Source: Agrobacterium tumefaciens (GTDB taxonomy: Bacteria > Pseudomonadota > Alphaproteobacteria > Rhizobiales > Rhizobiaceae). From it: a DNA stretch of 64,000 bases. The translations under genes were made by a program, and so were the position numbers. The notes beneath the pieces were generated by a model. It saw only the letters and a program-made list of their open reading frames with translations. It made no database searches and was not told where the DNA came from. The number at the start of each line of letters is the position of its first letter. The stretch's first letter is position 1. The stretch lies in assembly GCF_017726655.1 (NCBI RefSeq), contig NZ_CP072309.1, positions 799,501-863,500 on the forward strand. Reading direction: 5' to 3'. Positions 46,203 through 56,105 of this stretch are shown one piece after another.

Positions 46203-46823
46203 ATGTCATACGATCGGATTACAGCCCAGAACTCCGCGGTTCTCTTCGTCGATCACCAGACAGGCCTGGCCAACGGCGTGCAGACCCAAAGCCCGCCGGA
46301 GTTCAACAACAACGTCAAAGCATTTGCCACTCTTGCTAAGGTTTACAAACTGCCGGCAATCATCACGACCAGTGCTTCTGATGGTCCAAACGGTCCTATC
46401 ATGCCGATTGTGACAAACCTTCTTCCAGACGCGACCATCGTTCACCGCCCTGGCGAAATCAACGCCTGGGATAACAAGGAATTTGTTGCTGCAGTTAAGA
46501 ACACCGGGCGAAAGAAGCTGCTGATCGCTGGCATTTCGACAGAGGTTTGCCTCGCTTTCGCGGCACTATCAGCCAAGGAAGATGGATATGACGTCTATGC
46601 CGTCATCGATGCCTCTGGAACCTGGAACAAGATCGTTGAGGACGCCGCCATTGCTCGTATGGTACAAGTCGGCATCAAGCCCATCACTTGGGTAGCAGTA
46701 GGCGCTGAACTTCTCGGCGACTGGCGTTCGGAGCATGGTCAGGAGCATGCGCAACTGATGGGCGATCACCTCCCCTTCTCTGCCAACAACATCTCTGGCT
46801 ACCTAGCGGCCAAGGGACAGTGA
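46203..46823 (+). CDS. Isochorismatase-like cysteine hydrolase
   Basis: A protein of about 206 aa if started at 46203; the frame is open from 46164 but AAGGAT lies 8 bases before 46203. The catalytic set is clear: Asp in VLFVDHQTGL, Lys in NAWDNKEF and Cys in ISTEVCLAFAALSA. Relatives hydrolyse amides such as nicotinamide, N-carbamoyl sarcosine or hydantoin-derived compounds. It lies near a luciferase-like monooxygenase on the same strand. Confidence 0.9.
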   Translation: MSYDRITAQNSAVLFVDHQTGLANGVQTQSPPEFNNNVKAFATLAKVYKLPAIITTSASDGPNGPIMPIVTNLLPDATIVHRPGEINAWDNKEFVAAVKNTGRKKLLIAGISTEVCLAFAALSAKEDGYDVYAVIDASGTWNKIVEDAAIARMVQVGIKPITWVAVGAELLGDWRSEHGQEHAQLMGDHLPFSANNISGYLAAKGQ

Positions 46824-46984
46824 GGGCGACGGCCGGGGGCGCTGTCTGGGGGCTCTTTAATTGCCCGCAGCTGCGCCCTCTGCCGCATCAACATATACAC
46901 ATCCGGATATGAGAAAAGGATTTTTGGCTTACCAGCTCAGCCGGTAGCTTTAGAGCAATATCGGGGACTACGAAGGTATTCAAA

Positions 46985-48007
46985 ATGGAAGTTGGAATTT
47001 TCAGCGTTGGTGAAGTTACCGGCGATCCTTCGACGGGTAAGGCACAGACAGAGCACGAAAAACTCCAGGCTATGGTGAAGATCGCTGTCCATGCCGACGA
47101 GGCTGGACTAGACGTATTCGCGATTGGCGAACACCATAATCCACCCTTCGTACCGAGTTCCCCTACCACCATCCTGGGTTATATTGCAGGTCAGACAAAA
47201 CAAATCACACTGTCAACGTCGACAACGCTAATTACGACCAATGACCCTGTCAAATTGGCAGAGGATTTTGCAACGCTGCAACAGCTTTCAGCGGGCCGTG
47301 TCGACTTGATGCTGGGACGCGGGAACACGCCCGCCGTATATTCTTGGTTTGGAAAAAACGTCGAAGACGGTGTAGCCCTGACCGTTGAAAATTACGGACT
47401 CCTGCACAGGCTCTGGCGTGAGGACCGTGTGGATTGGGAGGGCAAGTTCCGCACCCCTTTGCGTGCGTTCACGTCCACACCTCGGCCGTTTGAATCAAAG
47501 CCCCCGCTTGTGTGGCATGGCTCCGTATCGAACCCCGATGTCGCCGAAATCGCGGCGTATTACGGCGATGGATTTTTTACCAACAATCTCTTCGGGCCGG
47601 TCGAACATTTCGGTCGACTTGTGAAACTGTATCGCGAGCGCTTCGTCCACTACGGGCACGGGAAGGCCGAAGAAGCAATCGTCGGCGCTGGAGGGCAAAT
47701 CTTTATGCACCCCAACTCTCAGGAGGCTTTGGCGCAATACCGGCCTTTTTTTGCCAACTCCAGGATTTATCGGGGTGCCGGGCTCGAGCAGGTCATGAAC
47801 AATACCTCACTCGCCGTCGGAAGTCCCCAGCAAGTGATCGACAAAGTCCTGACGTTCAGAGACCATTTCGGTCGTTACCGCCGCCAGCTCTTCACGCTCG
47901 AAATGGGCGGCGTTCCGCTCAAAACCGTCCTTGAACAAATTGATTTGCTGGCCGAGCGAGTTGCGCCGGTGCTTCGCAGAGAGATGTCCGCGACACAGCC
48001 CGTCTGA
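46985..48007 (+). CDS. Luciferase-like flavin-dependent monooxygenase
   Basis: A 340-aa LLM-class enzyme: MEVGIFSVGEV, then LDVFAIGEHHNPPFVPSSPT and ATLQQLSAGRVDLMLGRGNTP, all typical of the bacterial luciferase fold. It needs FMNH2 from a reductase. It could oxidise a sulphonate, nitrilo- or aromatic compound. No reductase is adjacent; the FMN reductases at 24891 and 40578 are the nearest candidates. Confidence 0.9.
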   Translation: MEVGIFSVGEVTGDPSTGKAQTEHEKLQAMVKIAVHADEAGLDVFAIGEHHNPPFVPSSPTTILGYIAGQTKQITLSTSTTLITTNDPVKLAEDFATLQQLSAGRVDLMLGRGNTPAVYSWFGKNVEDGVALTVENYGLLHRLWREDRVDWEGKFRTPLRAFTSTPRPFESKPPLVWHGSVSNPDVAEIAAYYGDGFFTNNLFGPVEHFGRLVKLYRERFVHYGHGKAEEAIVGAGGQIFMHPNSQEALAQYRPFFANSRIYRGAGLEQVMNNTSLAVGSPQQVIDKVLTFRDHFGRYRRQLFTLEMGGVPLKTVLEQIDLLAERVAPVLRREMSATQPV

Positions 48008-48684
48008 GGCTGTATCTCGCTCACTGCAATAGATATCTTCTCGACATGGCAGGCTTTATCGCCTCTTCATACAGACCCTGAGGGCGCGCTGGTTCCTGCA
48101 CCCCCGGGCTAGAAGCTATTGCGCCGTCCCGGCTTTACGAGACCGTCCCTGCGGCGCTTCGAGCTGACGTCCAAAATGCGGTGGTAGCTTACAATACCCT
48201 AAACATTTCCACGTTTAATCATTTATTGGCGAGGGCACGGCGCTTGTAGGTCTCGGCAGATCGTGGCTTTGCAGCACCAGAGAGCGGAAGCACTCGCGGC
48301 TTTCTTTCGGCATGTGTTGTTGTCACACAGCCCTCAAACGATAAAAACTGCGGCGCCGCAAGCGTCGTGTGAAACATCTAGAACTGCAAGAACAGGCGGT
48401 TCTTGGCATGAGGTCGCCAAGAACGCTCATTCGATGGCTGTAGGCTTTGTGTCGCCGGATCCTGCAAGTACACATCTTAGTGCCAAAGCGCACCTGCCGA
48501 ACTGTTGCAGCGGGCGGAAGAAAGCATTTGCGATTTGGGAGCTTAATTAACACTCCAGATACACTATTCTTATGGATGACGCTCGGCGAAGAACTCGCTG
48601 TCACCCGTGAGAAGTCACCTTTGACACTGGGTCCTAGCACGAGCGGAGAACATAACCATGAAGAATTAAACTCGGAGACCTCCC
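48008..48684. other. Gene-free stretch of 677 bp
   Basis: No supported gene. Several open frames exist without ribosome sites and their translations have no recognisable family. I find no inverted repeat that would mark a transposon. Confidence 0.4.
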
Positions 48685-48990
48685 GTGACGAAGAACCCAT
48701 TGACACCGATCATGCGTATACACATCCGACTGGCGACAGAAGCCAGGGAAGCATCAATCGACGAAAGTCTAATCGCGGAGGCGCGCGAACTCGGACTAAC
48801 CGGCGCCGAGATTGACGCGGCGATGCGTGGAGCAAGTTTCAATGCTGTGACAGATGTCGCCGTCAAATATGCCCTTGCTGTCCGCGAGGGGAATGACGTC
48901 GCGGCAGACGCTGCAAAGAAGAAGCTGATTGCTTTTACTACAACGGATTTCAGCCGGCAGATCAAGGAAATGCTGTCCGCGCCGATTTAA
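48685..48990 (+). CDS. Small helical protein, possibly AhpD/CMD-like
   Basis: A 101-aa protein starting with GTG 48685, 7 bases after GGAG. LIAEARELGLTGAEIDAAM and AVKYALAVREGNDVA resemble the helical carboxymuconolactone-decarboxylase/AhpD fold, but the catalytic Cys pair of AhpD is absent. It may be an inactive relative or a different protein. It is 107 bp upstream of the LysR gene. Confidence 0.5.
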   Translation: MTKNPLTPIMRIHIRLATEAREASIDESLIAEARELGLTGAEIDAAMRGASFNAVTDVAVKYALAVREGNDVAADAAKKKLIAFTTTDFSRQIKEMLSAPI

Positions 48991-49097
48991 CAGCCCATAT
49001 GACGGCTATGTCAACACCATTGGTCGTTCCGATCCGGTGATGCTATTTGCAAACCGTGGATGCAGCGAAGTGGCGAAATTATTCAAGGAGGGAACGC

Positions 49098-49994
49098 ATG
49101 GATCGCTGGCAAGCCATGAAAGTATTCGTAAAAGTCGCGGAAGCGGAGAGCTTCGCGGACGCTGGACGTCAACTCCACATGAGCCCTCCGGCCGTGACGC
49201 GCGTTGTTTCCTCGCTAGAGGATATCATCGGCACTCGTCTTCTAACGCGCACCACTCGATCCGTGAAGTTGACCGAGTCGGGTAACAGGTATTTCACCGA
49301 CTGCCAGAGGCTGTTAGCGGATCTTGCAGACGCCGAGGCGGCAGCTGCGGGCGCATTCGCGAAACCCACGGGGACACTCTCTATTACTGCCTCGTCCATG
49401 TTCGGCACGATGTTCGTCCTACCTGTGGTCACCGAATACCTGGATGAGTATCCCGATGTGATTGGGCGGTGCCTGTTCTTGGATCGCGTGGTAAACATCG
49501 TTGATGAGGGTATTGATGTTTCGATACGTATTGGCCACCTGCCGGACTCAGGCTTTTCCGCCATTCGAGTTGGCTCCGTGAAGCGTGTGATCTGCGGATC
49601 CCCTGACTATTTCGATCAGAATGGCGTTCCTCTCACGCCCTCGGATCTATCTCGTCACAGGATTGTCGCTTCAACGAGTGCGTGGTCATCATTGGAGTGG
49701 CGTTTCGGTTCTGAGCAAAAGACGGTCGTGCATGTGAGCCCGCGTCTTTTTACAAGCTCGAACGAGGCAGCGATCGCCACGGCGGTCAAGGGATGGGGCC
49801 TCACCCGCGTGCTTTCATACCAGATTGCCCCGGAACTCGAACGCGGCCAACTTCAGACAGTTCTGGCTGATTATGAGGAAGAGCCGCTGCCTATTCACGT
49901 CGTTCACCCTGACGGCCGTCACGCCTCGGCAAAGGTGCGAAGTTTTGTAGATTTCGCCGTGGCAAAGCTTAGGGCGAACCGGCATTTCAGCTGA
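49098..49994 (+). CDS. LysR-family transcriptional regulator
   Basis: A 298-aa LysR protein started at 49098 behind AAGGAGGG. The HTH region is MDRWQAMKVFVKVAEAESFADAGRQLHMSPPAVTRVVSSLE, followed by an effector domain with ASSMFGTMFVLPVV and VSIRIGHLPDSGF. It belongs to the branch containing many regulators of nearby oxidoreductases. It converges on the hydrolase gene at 50059. Confidence 0.93.
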   Translation: MDRWQAMKVFVKVAEAESFADAGRQLHMSPPAVTRVVSSLEDIIGTRLLTRTTRSVKLTESGNRYFTDCQRLLADLADAEAAAAGAFAKPTGTLSITASSMFGTMFVLPVVTEYLDEYPDVIGRCLFLDRVVNIVDEGIDVSIRIGHLPDSGFSAIRVGSVKRVICGSPDYFDQNGVPLTPSDLSRHRIVASTSAWSSLEWRFGSEQKTVVHVSPRLFTSSNEAAIATAVKGWGLTRVLSYQIAPELERGQLQTVLADYEEEPLPIHVVHPDGRHASAKVRSFVDFAVAKLRANRHFS

Positions 49995-50058
49995 TTCCTT
50001 TTGGACCGCGCGTTGCCGCGCGGTCGCCGTTCTCAAACCGTCTGGGTATCGGCCAGAT

Positions 50059-50832
50059 CTACTTGGCCGCCTTTTCGATGATTTTCACGACTTCGGCCGG
50101 GTGGGAAACCATCACGACATGGGATGCGCCACTCACAACAACGGTTTCTTTAGAGGATGCCCGCTCGGCCATCCATCCCAATGCTTTCGCTGGGATGTTC
50201 TTGTCCTTCTCACCATAAATAAAGTAGGAGGGAATTTCCTTCCATGCCGCACCTGGCGCCGCCTCAGTAAGGGCCGACAGCGTTACAGGGCGCTGTGTAT
50301 CGGCCATGAGAGCGGCGACAGCTGCCGAGACGTCGGCGGCAAATTGACCATGGAATTTTTCTTTAGCAATATACATATCCTTGCCGCCGTCTGCCAAGAT
50401 AACTGGTTCGTCGAGCGTCGGCTCCAGCGTGCTACCGGGATACTTAGCGCTAAGATCCGCGGCTGACTCGCCGATGTCAGGTGCGAAGGCTCCAACAAAA
50501 ACCAACGACTTGACGTTCTTCGCGCCGACGGCGGACGCGCTGATGACAGCACCCCCATAGGAGTGGCCCACGAGAACCACCGGCATTTTGATGCTTGAAA
50601 TGATCCTTGCAACATAATCGCCATCAGTTTTCACGCCTCGAAGGGGATTAGCAACAGCAACGACTTCGAAGCCGTCCTCGTGCAGTCTCGAAATCACCCC
50701 ATTCCAGCTCGAAGCGTCAGCGAAGGCGCCATGAACTAACACGACGGTCGGCTTGGGCGATTGTGCGCCGGCCGACGCTGTAATAGCGCCTGCGATAATT
50801 GCCGCGGACAGTACCTTCTTGATTGTCAGCAT
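50059..50832 (-). CDS. Exported alpha/beta hydrolase
   Basis: A 257-aa protein with a signal peptide (MLTIKKVLSAAIIAGAITASAGAQ). It has HGAFADASSW, the nucleophile in VGHSYGGAV (Ser), Asp in IYGEKDKNI and His in SGASHVVMV. This is the salicylate-esterase-like or menthol-esterase-like branch. A secreted or periplasmic esterase acting on small aromatic or terpenoid esters is likely. Confidence 0.9.
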   Translation of the reverse strand: MLTIKKVLSAAIIAGAITASAGAQSPKPTVVLVHGAFADASSWNGVISRLHEDGFEVVAVANPLRGVKTDGDYVARIISSIKMPVVLVGHSYGGAVISASAVGAKNVKSLVFVGAFAPDIGESAADLSAKYPGSTLEPTLDEPVILADGGKDMYIAKEKFHGQFAADVSAAVAALMADTQRPVTLSALTEAAPGAAWKEIPSYFIYGEKDKNIPAKALGWMAERASSKETVVVSGASHVVMVSHPAEVVKIIEKAAK

Positions 50833-50921
50833 TTCGATCTCCTTCTTGAAGAGCTATATTTTTAAATTTGGTCGTAGCCGTTCCCACTGAGTAATCCGCA
50901 GTGTTCTACAGTTGTCAGCGG

Positions 50922-53003
50922 TCAGAGGGCGAGCTGTAGCGGGCTGGCATCTGCAATGTCAGCCTGTGCGGGGTATGCACTGCAAATGAGGACCTCCTCA
51001 TCTCCCACTGCAGCCTGAGGCGGCGTTTTATAGGCCACTTTTCCCTTTACCATCCGGGTAGCGCAGGTCCCGCAGGTTCCTCCTCGGCAGCTGTAATCCG
51101 GGGACAATCCTTCAGCCTCGGCAAGCTCCAACAACGTGCCACTTCCGGGACGCCACAGTGCCTGCTTTCCAGATTCCGTGAAGAAGACGGGGACGTCATT
51201 TGTCGAGGGAAGAGCGCCTACAGCGGTCACTGAGCCGATATCTGGGCGACGCTTGACCGAAGCCGGGCCAAAGCTTTCGGCGAAGATCCGTTTGTCTGCT
51301 ACGCTAAGGGACCGCAACCCGTCGTAAGTGTCTTGCATGAAAGCGGGTGGACCGCAAAGATAAAAGTCGAAGTCCCCGAATGGCAGGACCTTTTTCAAAA
51401 GAGCGATGTTTATGCGGCCGATTTCATCGTAATCAACGTCTTTGACGGCTTCTTCTTGAGAGGACAGCACTCGCGTCAACGAAACAGCGCCATCACCCTG
51501 CGAGACCAGATCGGCGAGTTCATTTGAAAAGCCCTGTTCCGCCTTGCTTCGCGCGGAGTAGATCATCCACGTCTTGCGCATCTTCTGTTTCCGCCGACCT
51601 TCATAAACAATGTGTCGTAGCATCGCCAACATGGGAGTGATTCCCACTCCGGCTGCCAATAGAACGGCGGGACGCTCTTCTAGTGGATCAATTGTGAATC
51701 CACCAGCAGGCGCGCGCACCTCAATGAGTGAACCGACACCCAATTCGTGCAAATGTTGGGAGACCCGCCCCTCTCTTTTTACGCTTATCCGGTAGCCAGC
51801 GTCTGACGGCGCAGCCGAGAGCGTGTAGGTTTTGATGACGGGATCTTCATCACCCCCAAGTAGGACACGGATTGGAAGATGTTGTCCTGCCTTATGGGGG
51901 ATCAGTCCCGCACCATCACTTGCCGAGAGGTAAATTGACCTGATGACTGAACTTTCATCTACAACCCGATCAACTTTGAACGGCCGCCATGTCTTAGCGA
52001 GTTCCGCGGCTTTCAATCGTTCACTCGCTTGGCTCCAGTCACCTGTCATCGTTGAGAACGGGCTCTCGCCTCCATCTCTTGTACTCCAGCGGATGGGCAG
52101 TGCTCCGCGGCGTCTTACGATACGCTCTGGGCGAAAAGTCCAAAGCCTCTCTGCGCCCTGAAATGCGGCGATTTCAGGTGAGTTCAGAAGAACCTCTGCC
52201 CGTCCGCTCAACTGGAGGACGTCACCTGTATGGGCGTCGAGAAACGTCAGGCCGGCGCGGCCATTCAGGGCAATATTTCCAAGAGTGTTGAAGAAAAAAT
52301 TCCCGTTGAAGTCAGGGATCGTGAAGAGCCCGTCAGCGCCTACCCGGACGAAACCCGGCTTTCCTCCGCGATGAGACACGTCGACCTGGCGGTCTCCTCC
52401 AACGTCCGCATAAGAGGCAACGAAAAAGGTATCGGCCAGGCCTATTAGAGCTCGAGCCTCATCGTTGAGACCATCCAGAGCCTCCACAACCGGTTCGAAA
52501 GCGGCTGCCGGATCACGCTCAAAGTGGTGATCACGATACTGGATATACCTCGGGCAATTTCCATAGCTATGGTTCACTTGCAGATCAAAACCGGCTTTGG
52601 TGTGCCGACGGATATTTCCGTTGAGCCGGTTTCGCCTGCGTGTGTGAAACTCGATGCCAAGAACGCCTATTGGCGCACCTTCGTGGGCACCTCCAAATGC
52701 GGGATCGGACTGATCAAATTGGGTACCAATGCTGAGCGTATGCTCATCGCTCGCCCTGAGAAATCCTGGATGCCCGGTCAAAAACGTTGCCCACGGATGG
52801 CCGTGACGGTCAACGGCACCAACGACCAGGAAGGGAAGTTGAGGATAAAACTTTTGATGCTGTTCTATCAGACGACTTCTGATGAAGCGGCGTCCTACGT
52901 CGTGCATCTTTTCCATGACCCCGACGGACGACTGGATTTCAATCTCGCCCTTGTGCCATGGCGCTTCCGCCAGTTCGTAAACAATCTTTGCATCAGCCGC
53001 CAT
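50922..53003 (-). CDS. PNPOx-like/ferredoxin-reductase/2Fe-2S ferredoxin fusion
   Basis: A 693-aa modular protein. Residues 1-320 hold pyridoxamine-phosphate-oxidase-like split-barrel regions (LPFLVVGAVDRHGHPWATFL and FFVASYADVGGDRQVDVSHRGG). Residues 340-590 are a ferredoxin-NADP reductase: FAD part with KTYTLSAAPSDAGYRISVKR and NAD part VLLAAGVGITPMLAMLRH through DFYLCGPPAFM. The C-terminus has a plant-type 2Fe-2S cluster (SCRGGTCGTC and later LICSAYP). It could pass electrons from NAD(P)H through FAD and iron-sulphur to the N-terminal flavin site. It lies 20 bp after the GST gene in an apparent operon. Confidence 0.9.
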   Translation of the reverse strand: MAADAKIVYELAEAPWHKGEIEIQSSVGVMEKMHDVGRRFIRSRLIEQHQKFYPQLPFLVVGAVDRHGHPWATFLTGHPGFLRASDEHTLSIGTQFDQSDPAFGGAHEGAPIGVLGIEFHTRRRNRLNGNIRRHTKAGFDLQVNHSYGNCPRYIQYRDHHFERDPAAAFEPVVEALDGLNDEARALIGLADTFFVASYADVGGDRQVDVSHRGGKPGFVRVGADGLFTIPDFNGNFFFNTLGNIALNGRAGLTFLDAHTGDVLQLSGRAEVLLNSPEIAAFQGAERLWTFRPERIVRRRGALPIRWSTRDGGESPFSTMTGDWSQASERLKAAELAKTWRPFKVDRVVDESSVIRSIYLSASDGAGLIPHKAGQHLPIRVLLGGDEDPVIKTYTLSAAPSDAGYRISVKREGRVSQHLHELGVGSLIEVRAPAGGFTIDPLEERPAVLLAAGVGITPMLAMLRHIVYEGRRKQKMRKTWMIYSARSKAEQGFSNELADLVSQGDGAVSLTRVLSSQEEAVKDVDYDEIGRINIALLKKVLPFGDFDFYLCGPPAFMQDTYDGLRSLSVADKRIFAESFGPASVKRRPDIGSVTAVGALPSTNDVPVFFTESGKQALWRPGSGTLLELAEAEGLSPDYSCRGGTCGTCATRMVKGKVAYKTPPQAAVGDEEVLICSAYPAQADIADASPLQLAL

Positions 53004-53023
53004 GGCAGTCTCCCAAGGGTGCG

Positions 53024-53635
53024 TTAAGCTGCCAGACCAACCGGCGTCTTCCCGAATTCGACGAAGCCCGGAAGAGACTCGACACGTTCGAGCCAGGCGC
53101 GAACATTGGGATAAGCGGAAAGGTCTACGTTGCCCTCAGGAGCACGTGCCGTGTAGCTATAGATCGCGACATCAGCAATTGTGGGACCGTCAGACACAAG
53201 CCACCGACGGGTAGCAAGTTCCTGATCCAAGACCGAGTAGAGCGCGTGAGCACGTGCAATGACTTCGTCTGCATTGTACTTCGCACCGAAGACGGTAATC
53301 AAGCGGGCGGCGGCGGGACCAAATGCAATCTGTCCTGCGGCAACGGAAAGCCAGCGTTGGATCTGAGCAGCGCCGGTCGGGTCCTCAGGCAGCCAGTCGG
53401 ACTTTCCAAGTTTCTTTGCAAGGTAAGTGAGGATGGCGTTAGAGTCCGAAATTACCGTCTCGCCGTCTACAAGGACTGGAACCTGACCGAAAGCGTTCAT
53501 TTTGAGGAATTCTGGGCTTTTGTGCTCTCCCTTCGCCAGATCAACGTCTATCAACTCGAATGGCTGATCAACAAGGGAAAGAAAGAGGCGAGCTCGGTGT
53601 GCATGGCCGGACAAGGGATGAAAATACAACTTCAT
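53024..53635 (-). CDS. Glutathione S-transferase
   Basis: A 203-aa GST: N-terminal thioredoxin fold [19 protein letters not shown], cis-Pro in [10 protein letters not shown] and glutathione contact [12 protein letters not shown], then an all-helical C-terminal domain. It conjugates glutathione to electrophiles in the cytosol. It is the first gene of the minus-strand pair with the PNPOx fusion. A second GST lies at 56430. Confidence 0.92.
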   Translation of the reverse strand: MKLYFHPLSGHAHRARLFLSLVDQPFELIDVDLAKGEHKSPEFLKMNAFGQVPVLVDGETVISDSNAILTYLAKKLGKSDWLPEDPTGAAQIQRWLSVAAGQIAFGPAAARLITVFGAKYNADEVIARAHALYSVLDQELATRRWLVSDGPTIADVAIYSYTARAPEGNVDLSAYPNVRAWLERVESLPGFVEFGKTPVGLAA

Positions 53636-54073
53636 GACGATTTCTCCAGTTCGAGCAACTCCTTATGAGCCACTTCTGAGCTCCAATTTGCGCAGGTCGG
53701 CCCAATCAATGAAGACTGTTTTCACGGAAGTCAGTATTCCACATTTGACAAGCAATTGACGTGGTTATGCCTGTCCGGCACCTCGGCAAATCGTTTGCAT
53801 AACGGCTGGCTCCTCAGGCCGGGGGGCAATCGACAACGCATCAACCTGGCAATTAGCAATTTGCGAAGATAGGTCACGCTCACCTCGCAAGAAAGTCGCC
53901 TGTACGCGGTCATCGCTCAGCTTTTGGACCCGGTATTCACCGCGAGACGAACAACTTTCCAACCGACGATACAATCGTATTGTGCATAAAAAATATTTCT
54001 TTGCATAAAATGTCTTCATGTGTATCTTCTAGTCAACGAGGATGGAGGCAGATGAATGACTGCGAGCAGAGCG
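53636..54073. promoter_or_regulatory. Divergent intergenic region with a palindrome, 438 bp
   Basis: This region separates the GST operon (minus) and the SDR operon (plus). A 13-bp palindrome ACAATCGTATTGT at 53971-53983 is followed by two TGCATAAAA-type copies (53983-53991 and 54001-54009). A GntR-like or similar regulator might bind here, but none of the regulator genes in the window is adjacent. Confidence 0.4.
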
Positions 54074-54865
54074 ATGGAAATAGATTTCAAGCGGTTGGGG
54101 CCCCCTGCGGAAGCGAAGCTTGTGATTGTAGGGGGGCATGGCGGCATCGGGCAGGTGCTTGCACTGCGTTGCCTTGAGGCAGGAGCTAAAGTAATTGCGC
54201 TTGATACGCCGGCAGCCATTGAAGAGCACCCACTTCCGAAAGGCGTTATCTCGATACCTGTGAATGTTCTGGAGCTCGCTCAGATTGAAGAAGCGGTTTC
54301 GTCCGTCCTTGAGCAATGGAATGAAATCGACGGCCTCGTCTACTTAGCTGGCGTCGGCGAAAGACCGACGCCTGTTTCCAAATTTGGTTTGGATCAATGG
54401 GACTTGGCGCAGGACATCAACCTACGAGGCGCTTTCCTGGTGTCAAAGGCATTTCTACCTCTTCTGGCCCCGGACAGCGGCTCGATCGTTTTTATATCGT
54501 CCGGCTTGGCGATTAACGTCGAGGCCGGGTTCGGTGCATATAGCGCGTCGAAGGCTGGCTTGATCGCTTACGCGAAGGTCCTAGCAAAGGAGGTCGCCCC
54601 GAACCTCCGGGTCAATGTTGTTGCACCTGGACTGGTACAAACGGCGTTCCTCGCTGGAGGTACCGGACGGGGAGCCGCCGGACCAGCAACACTGGAACAA
54701 TGGTTTGGTGAGGACGGCGCAAAGGCGATGCGGGCAGCCATTCCTCTCGGCCGGGTTGCAGTACCCGACGACATCGTAGCTCCCATCCTCTTCCTCCTCG
54801 GTTCGGCGTCTCGCTTTATGACGGGTCAAACCCTGCATGTGAACGGTGGAAGATATCTGCCTTAG
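54074..54865 (+). CDS. Short-chain dehydrogenase/reductase
   Basis: A 263-aa SDR if started at ATG 54074 (MEIDFKRLGPP); the ATG at 54056 is in frame. The nucleotide loop is IVGGHGGIGQVLAL, with catalytic Ser in IVFISSGLAI and Tyr/Lys in YSASKAG. It ends 28 bp before the FAD monooxygenase gene. Both probably act on the same aromatic compound, as in dihydrodiol or hydroxybenzyl oxidation. Confidence 0.9.
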   Translation: MEIDFKRLGPPAEAKLVIVGGHGGIGQVLALRCLEAGAKVIALDTPAAIEEHPLPKGVISIPVNVLELAQIEEAVSSVLEQWNEIDGLVYLAGVGERPTPVSKFGLDQWDLAQDINLRGAFLVSKAFLPLLAPDSGSIVFISSGLAINVEAGFGAYSASKAGLIAYAKVLAKEVAPNLRVNVVAPGLVQTAFLAGGTGRGAAGPATLEQWFGEDGAKAMRAAIPLGRVAVPDDIVAPILFLLGSASRFMTGQTLHVNGGRYLP

Positions 54866-54893
54866 TCAGCGACAACATTGACTGGAGAACATT

Positions 54894-56105
54894 ATGCAAA
54901 AAGAAAAAGTCATCATCATCGGAGCAGGACTTGGTGGAGTCGCATTGGCAATTGCACTCATCCAGAAGGGCTTCGCGGTTGAGGTCTATGAACAGGCGCC
55001 GACGCTTGGAGAAATAGGCGCTGGCATCCAGGTCAGCCCGAATGCGTGCCGCGTTTTGACCTCACTGGGCGCGCTCGAAGAAGTGAAAAGCTTGTCCGCA
55101 CGTCCGTCAGAGTATCGTTTCCGCCTGTTCGAAAATGGCGAGACCCTGCAGACGATCCCACTCGGCGATACATTTTTAGAACGCAATGGGTTCCCTTACC
55201 TCACGATTCACAGGGCAGACTTGCATCGCGCGCTGACCAACAGATTGAGCGCGATTTCGCCTGAGGCAATGCACCTCAATTGCAAGGCAATCAGCATCGA
55301 CGAAACCGAGGGTGGCGTTACCGTAGAGTTCGACGGCGGGCACAGAGCGAAGGGCGACCTGATTGTTGGTGCTGACGGCATCAAATCAATTGTTCGCAAG
55401 CAGGTACTTGGCCCTACATCGGCAACGTACACGGGCGACCAGGCTTGGCGTGTAATGGTCGAGGCAAAGTTACTACCGGAACAACTGCGACCTAAAACGG
55501 TAGATATTTGGGTCGGGCCTGGTCGTCATGCTGTCGTCTATCCGTTAAGGGGCGGCGAAATCGTCAATTTTGTCGGTCTGGTGGAAGATGAGACTTGGGA
55601 AGATGAATCCTGGGCAGCCAAACGACCATGGACGGATCTTAAGGCTGATTTCTCAGGCTGGAGTCCGGAAATTCAGGCAATCCTCGATGTTGCTAATCGC
55701 GACGAGTGCTATCGCTGGGCCCTGAATATCCGCCAGCCGATGCGCGGTTGGAGCACACGGCGCGCCGTGCTGCTAGGAGACTCAGCGCATGCGACGCTGC
55801 CTTATATGGCGCAAGGAGCAGCCATGGCACTGGAGGACGCTATCATTCTCGCAAGAGCGCTGGAGATGCCCGGGTCCATCTCAGACAGGTTTGACGTTTA
55901 CGAGGATGCGCGCTTCGAAAGGACGTCCAAGGTTGTTCTGGAATCGACGGCGAATAGAACTCTTTTCCACCTGCCGACTGCTGACCAACTTCGCGAGGGG
56001 TTTCGCTCACGTAATGTGGGTGCAGAAAGGAACTCGTGGCTATATTCCTACGACGCGACGACGATACCGCTAAGGACCGTTCCAACTGCGCAGCTTGCGG
56101 AATGA
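54894..56105 (+). CDS. FAD-dependent aromatic-ring monooxygenase (salicylate/3-hydroxybenzoate hydroxylase-like)
   Basis: A 403-aa flavoprotein monooxygenase: GAGLGGVALAIAL (FAD Rossmann loop), LIVGADGIKS (DG motif) and LLGDSAHATLPYMAQGAAMALEDA (GD motif). These mark group A hydroxylases that use NAD(P)H and oxygen to hydroxylate salicylate, 3-hydroxybenzoate or similar acids. It starts behind GGAGAAC at 54883-54889. It lies between an SDR and a GST in one operon, so a hydroxylated aromatic acid such as gentisate or catechol is a plausible product. Confidence 0.9.
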   Translation: MQKEKVIIIGAGLGGVALAIALIQKGFAVEVYEQAPTLGEIGAGIQVSPNACRVLTSLGALEEVKSLSARPSEYRFRLFENGETLQTIPLGDTFLERNGFPYLTIHRADLHRALTNRLSAISPEAMHLNCKAISIDETEGGVTVEFDGGHRAKGDLIVGADGIKSIVRKQVLGPTSATYTGDQAWRVMVEAKLLPEQLRPKTVDIWVGPGRHAVVYPLRGGEIVNFVGLVEDETWEDESWAAKRPWTDLKADFSGWSPEIQAILDVANRDECYRWALNIRQPMRGWSTRRAVLLGDSAHATLPYMAQGAAMALEDAIILARALEMPGSISDRFDVYEDARFERTSKVVLESTANRTLFHLPTADQLREGFRSRNVGAERNSWLYSYDATTIPLRTVPTAQLAE

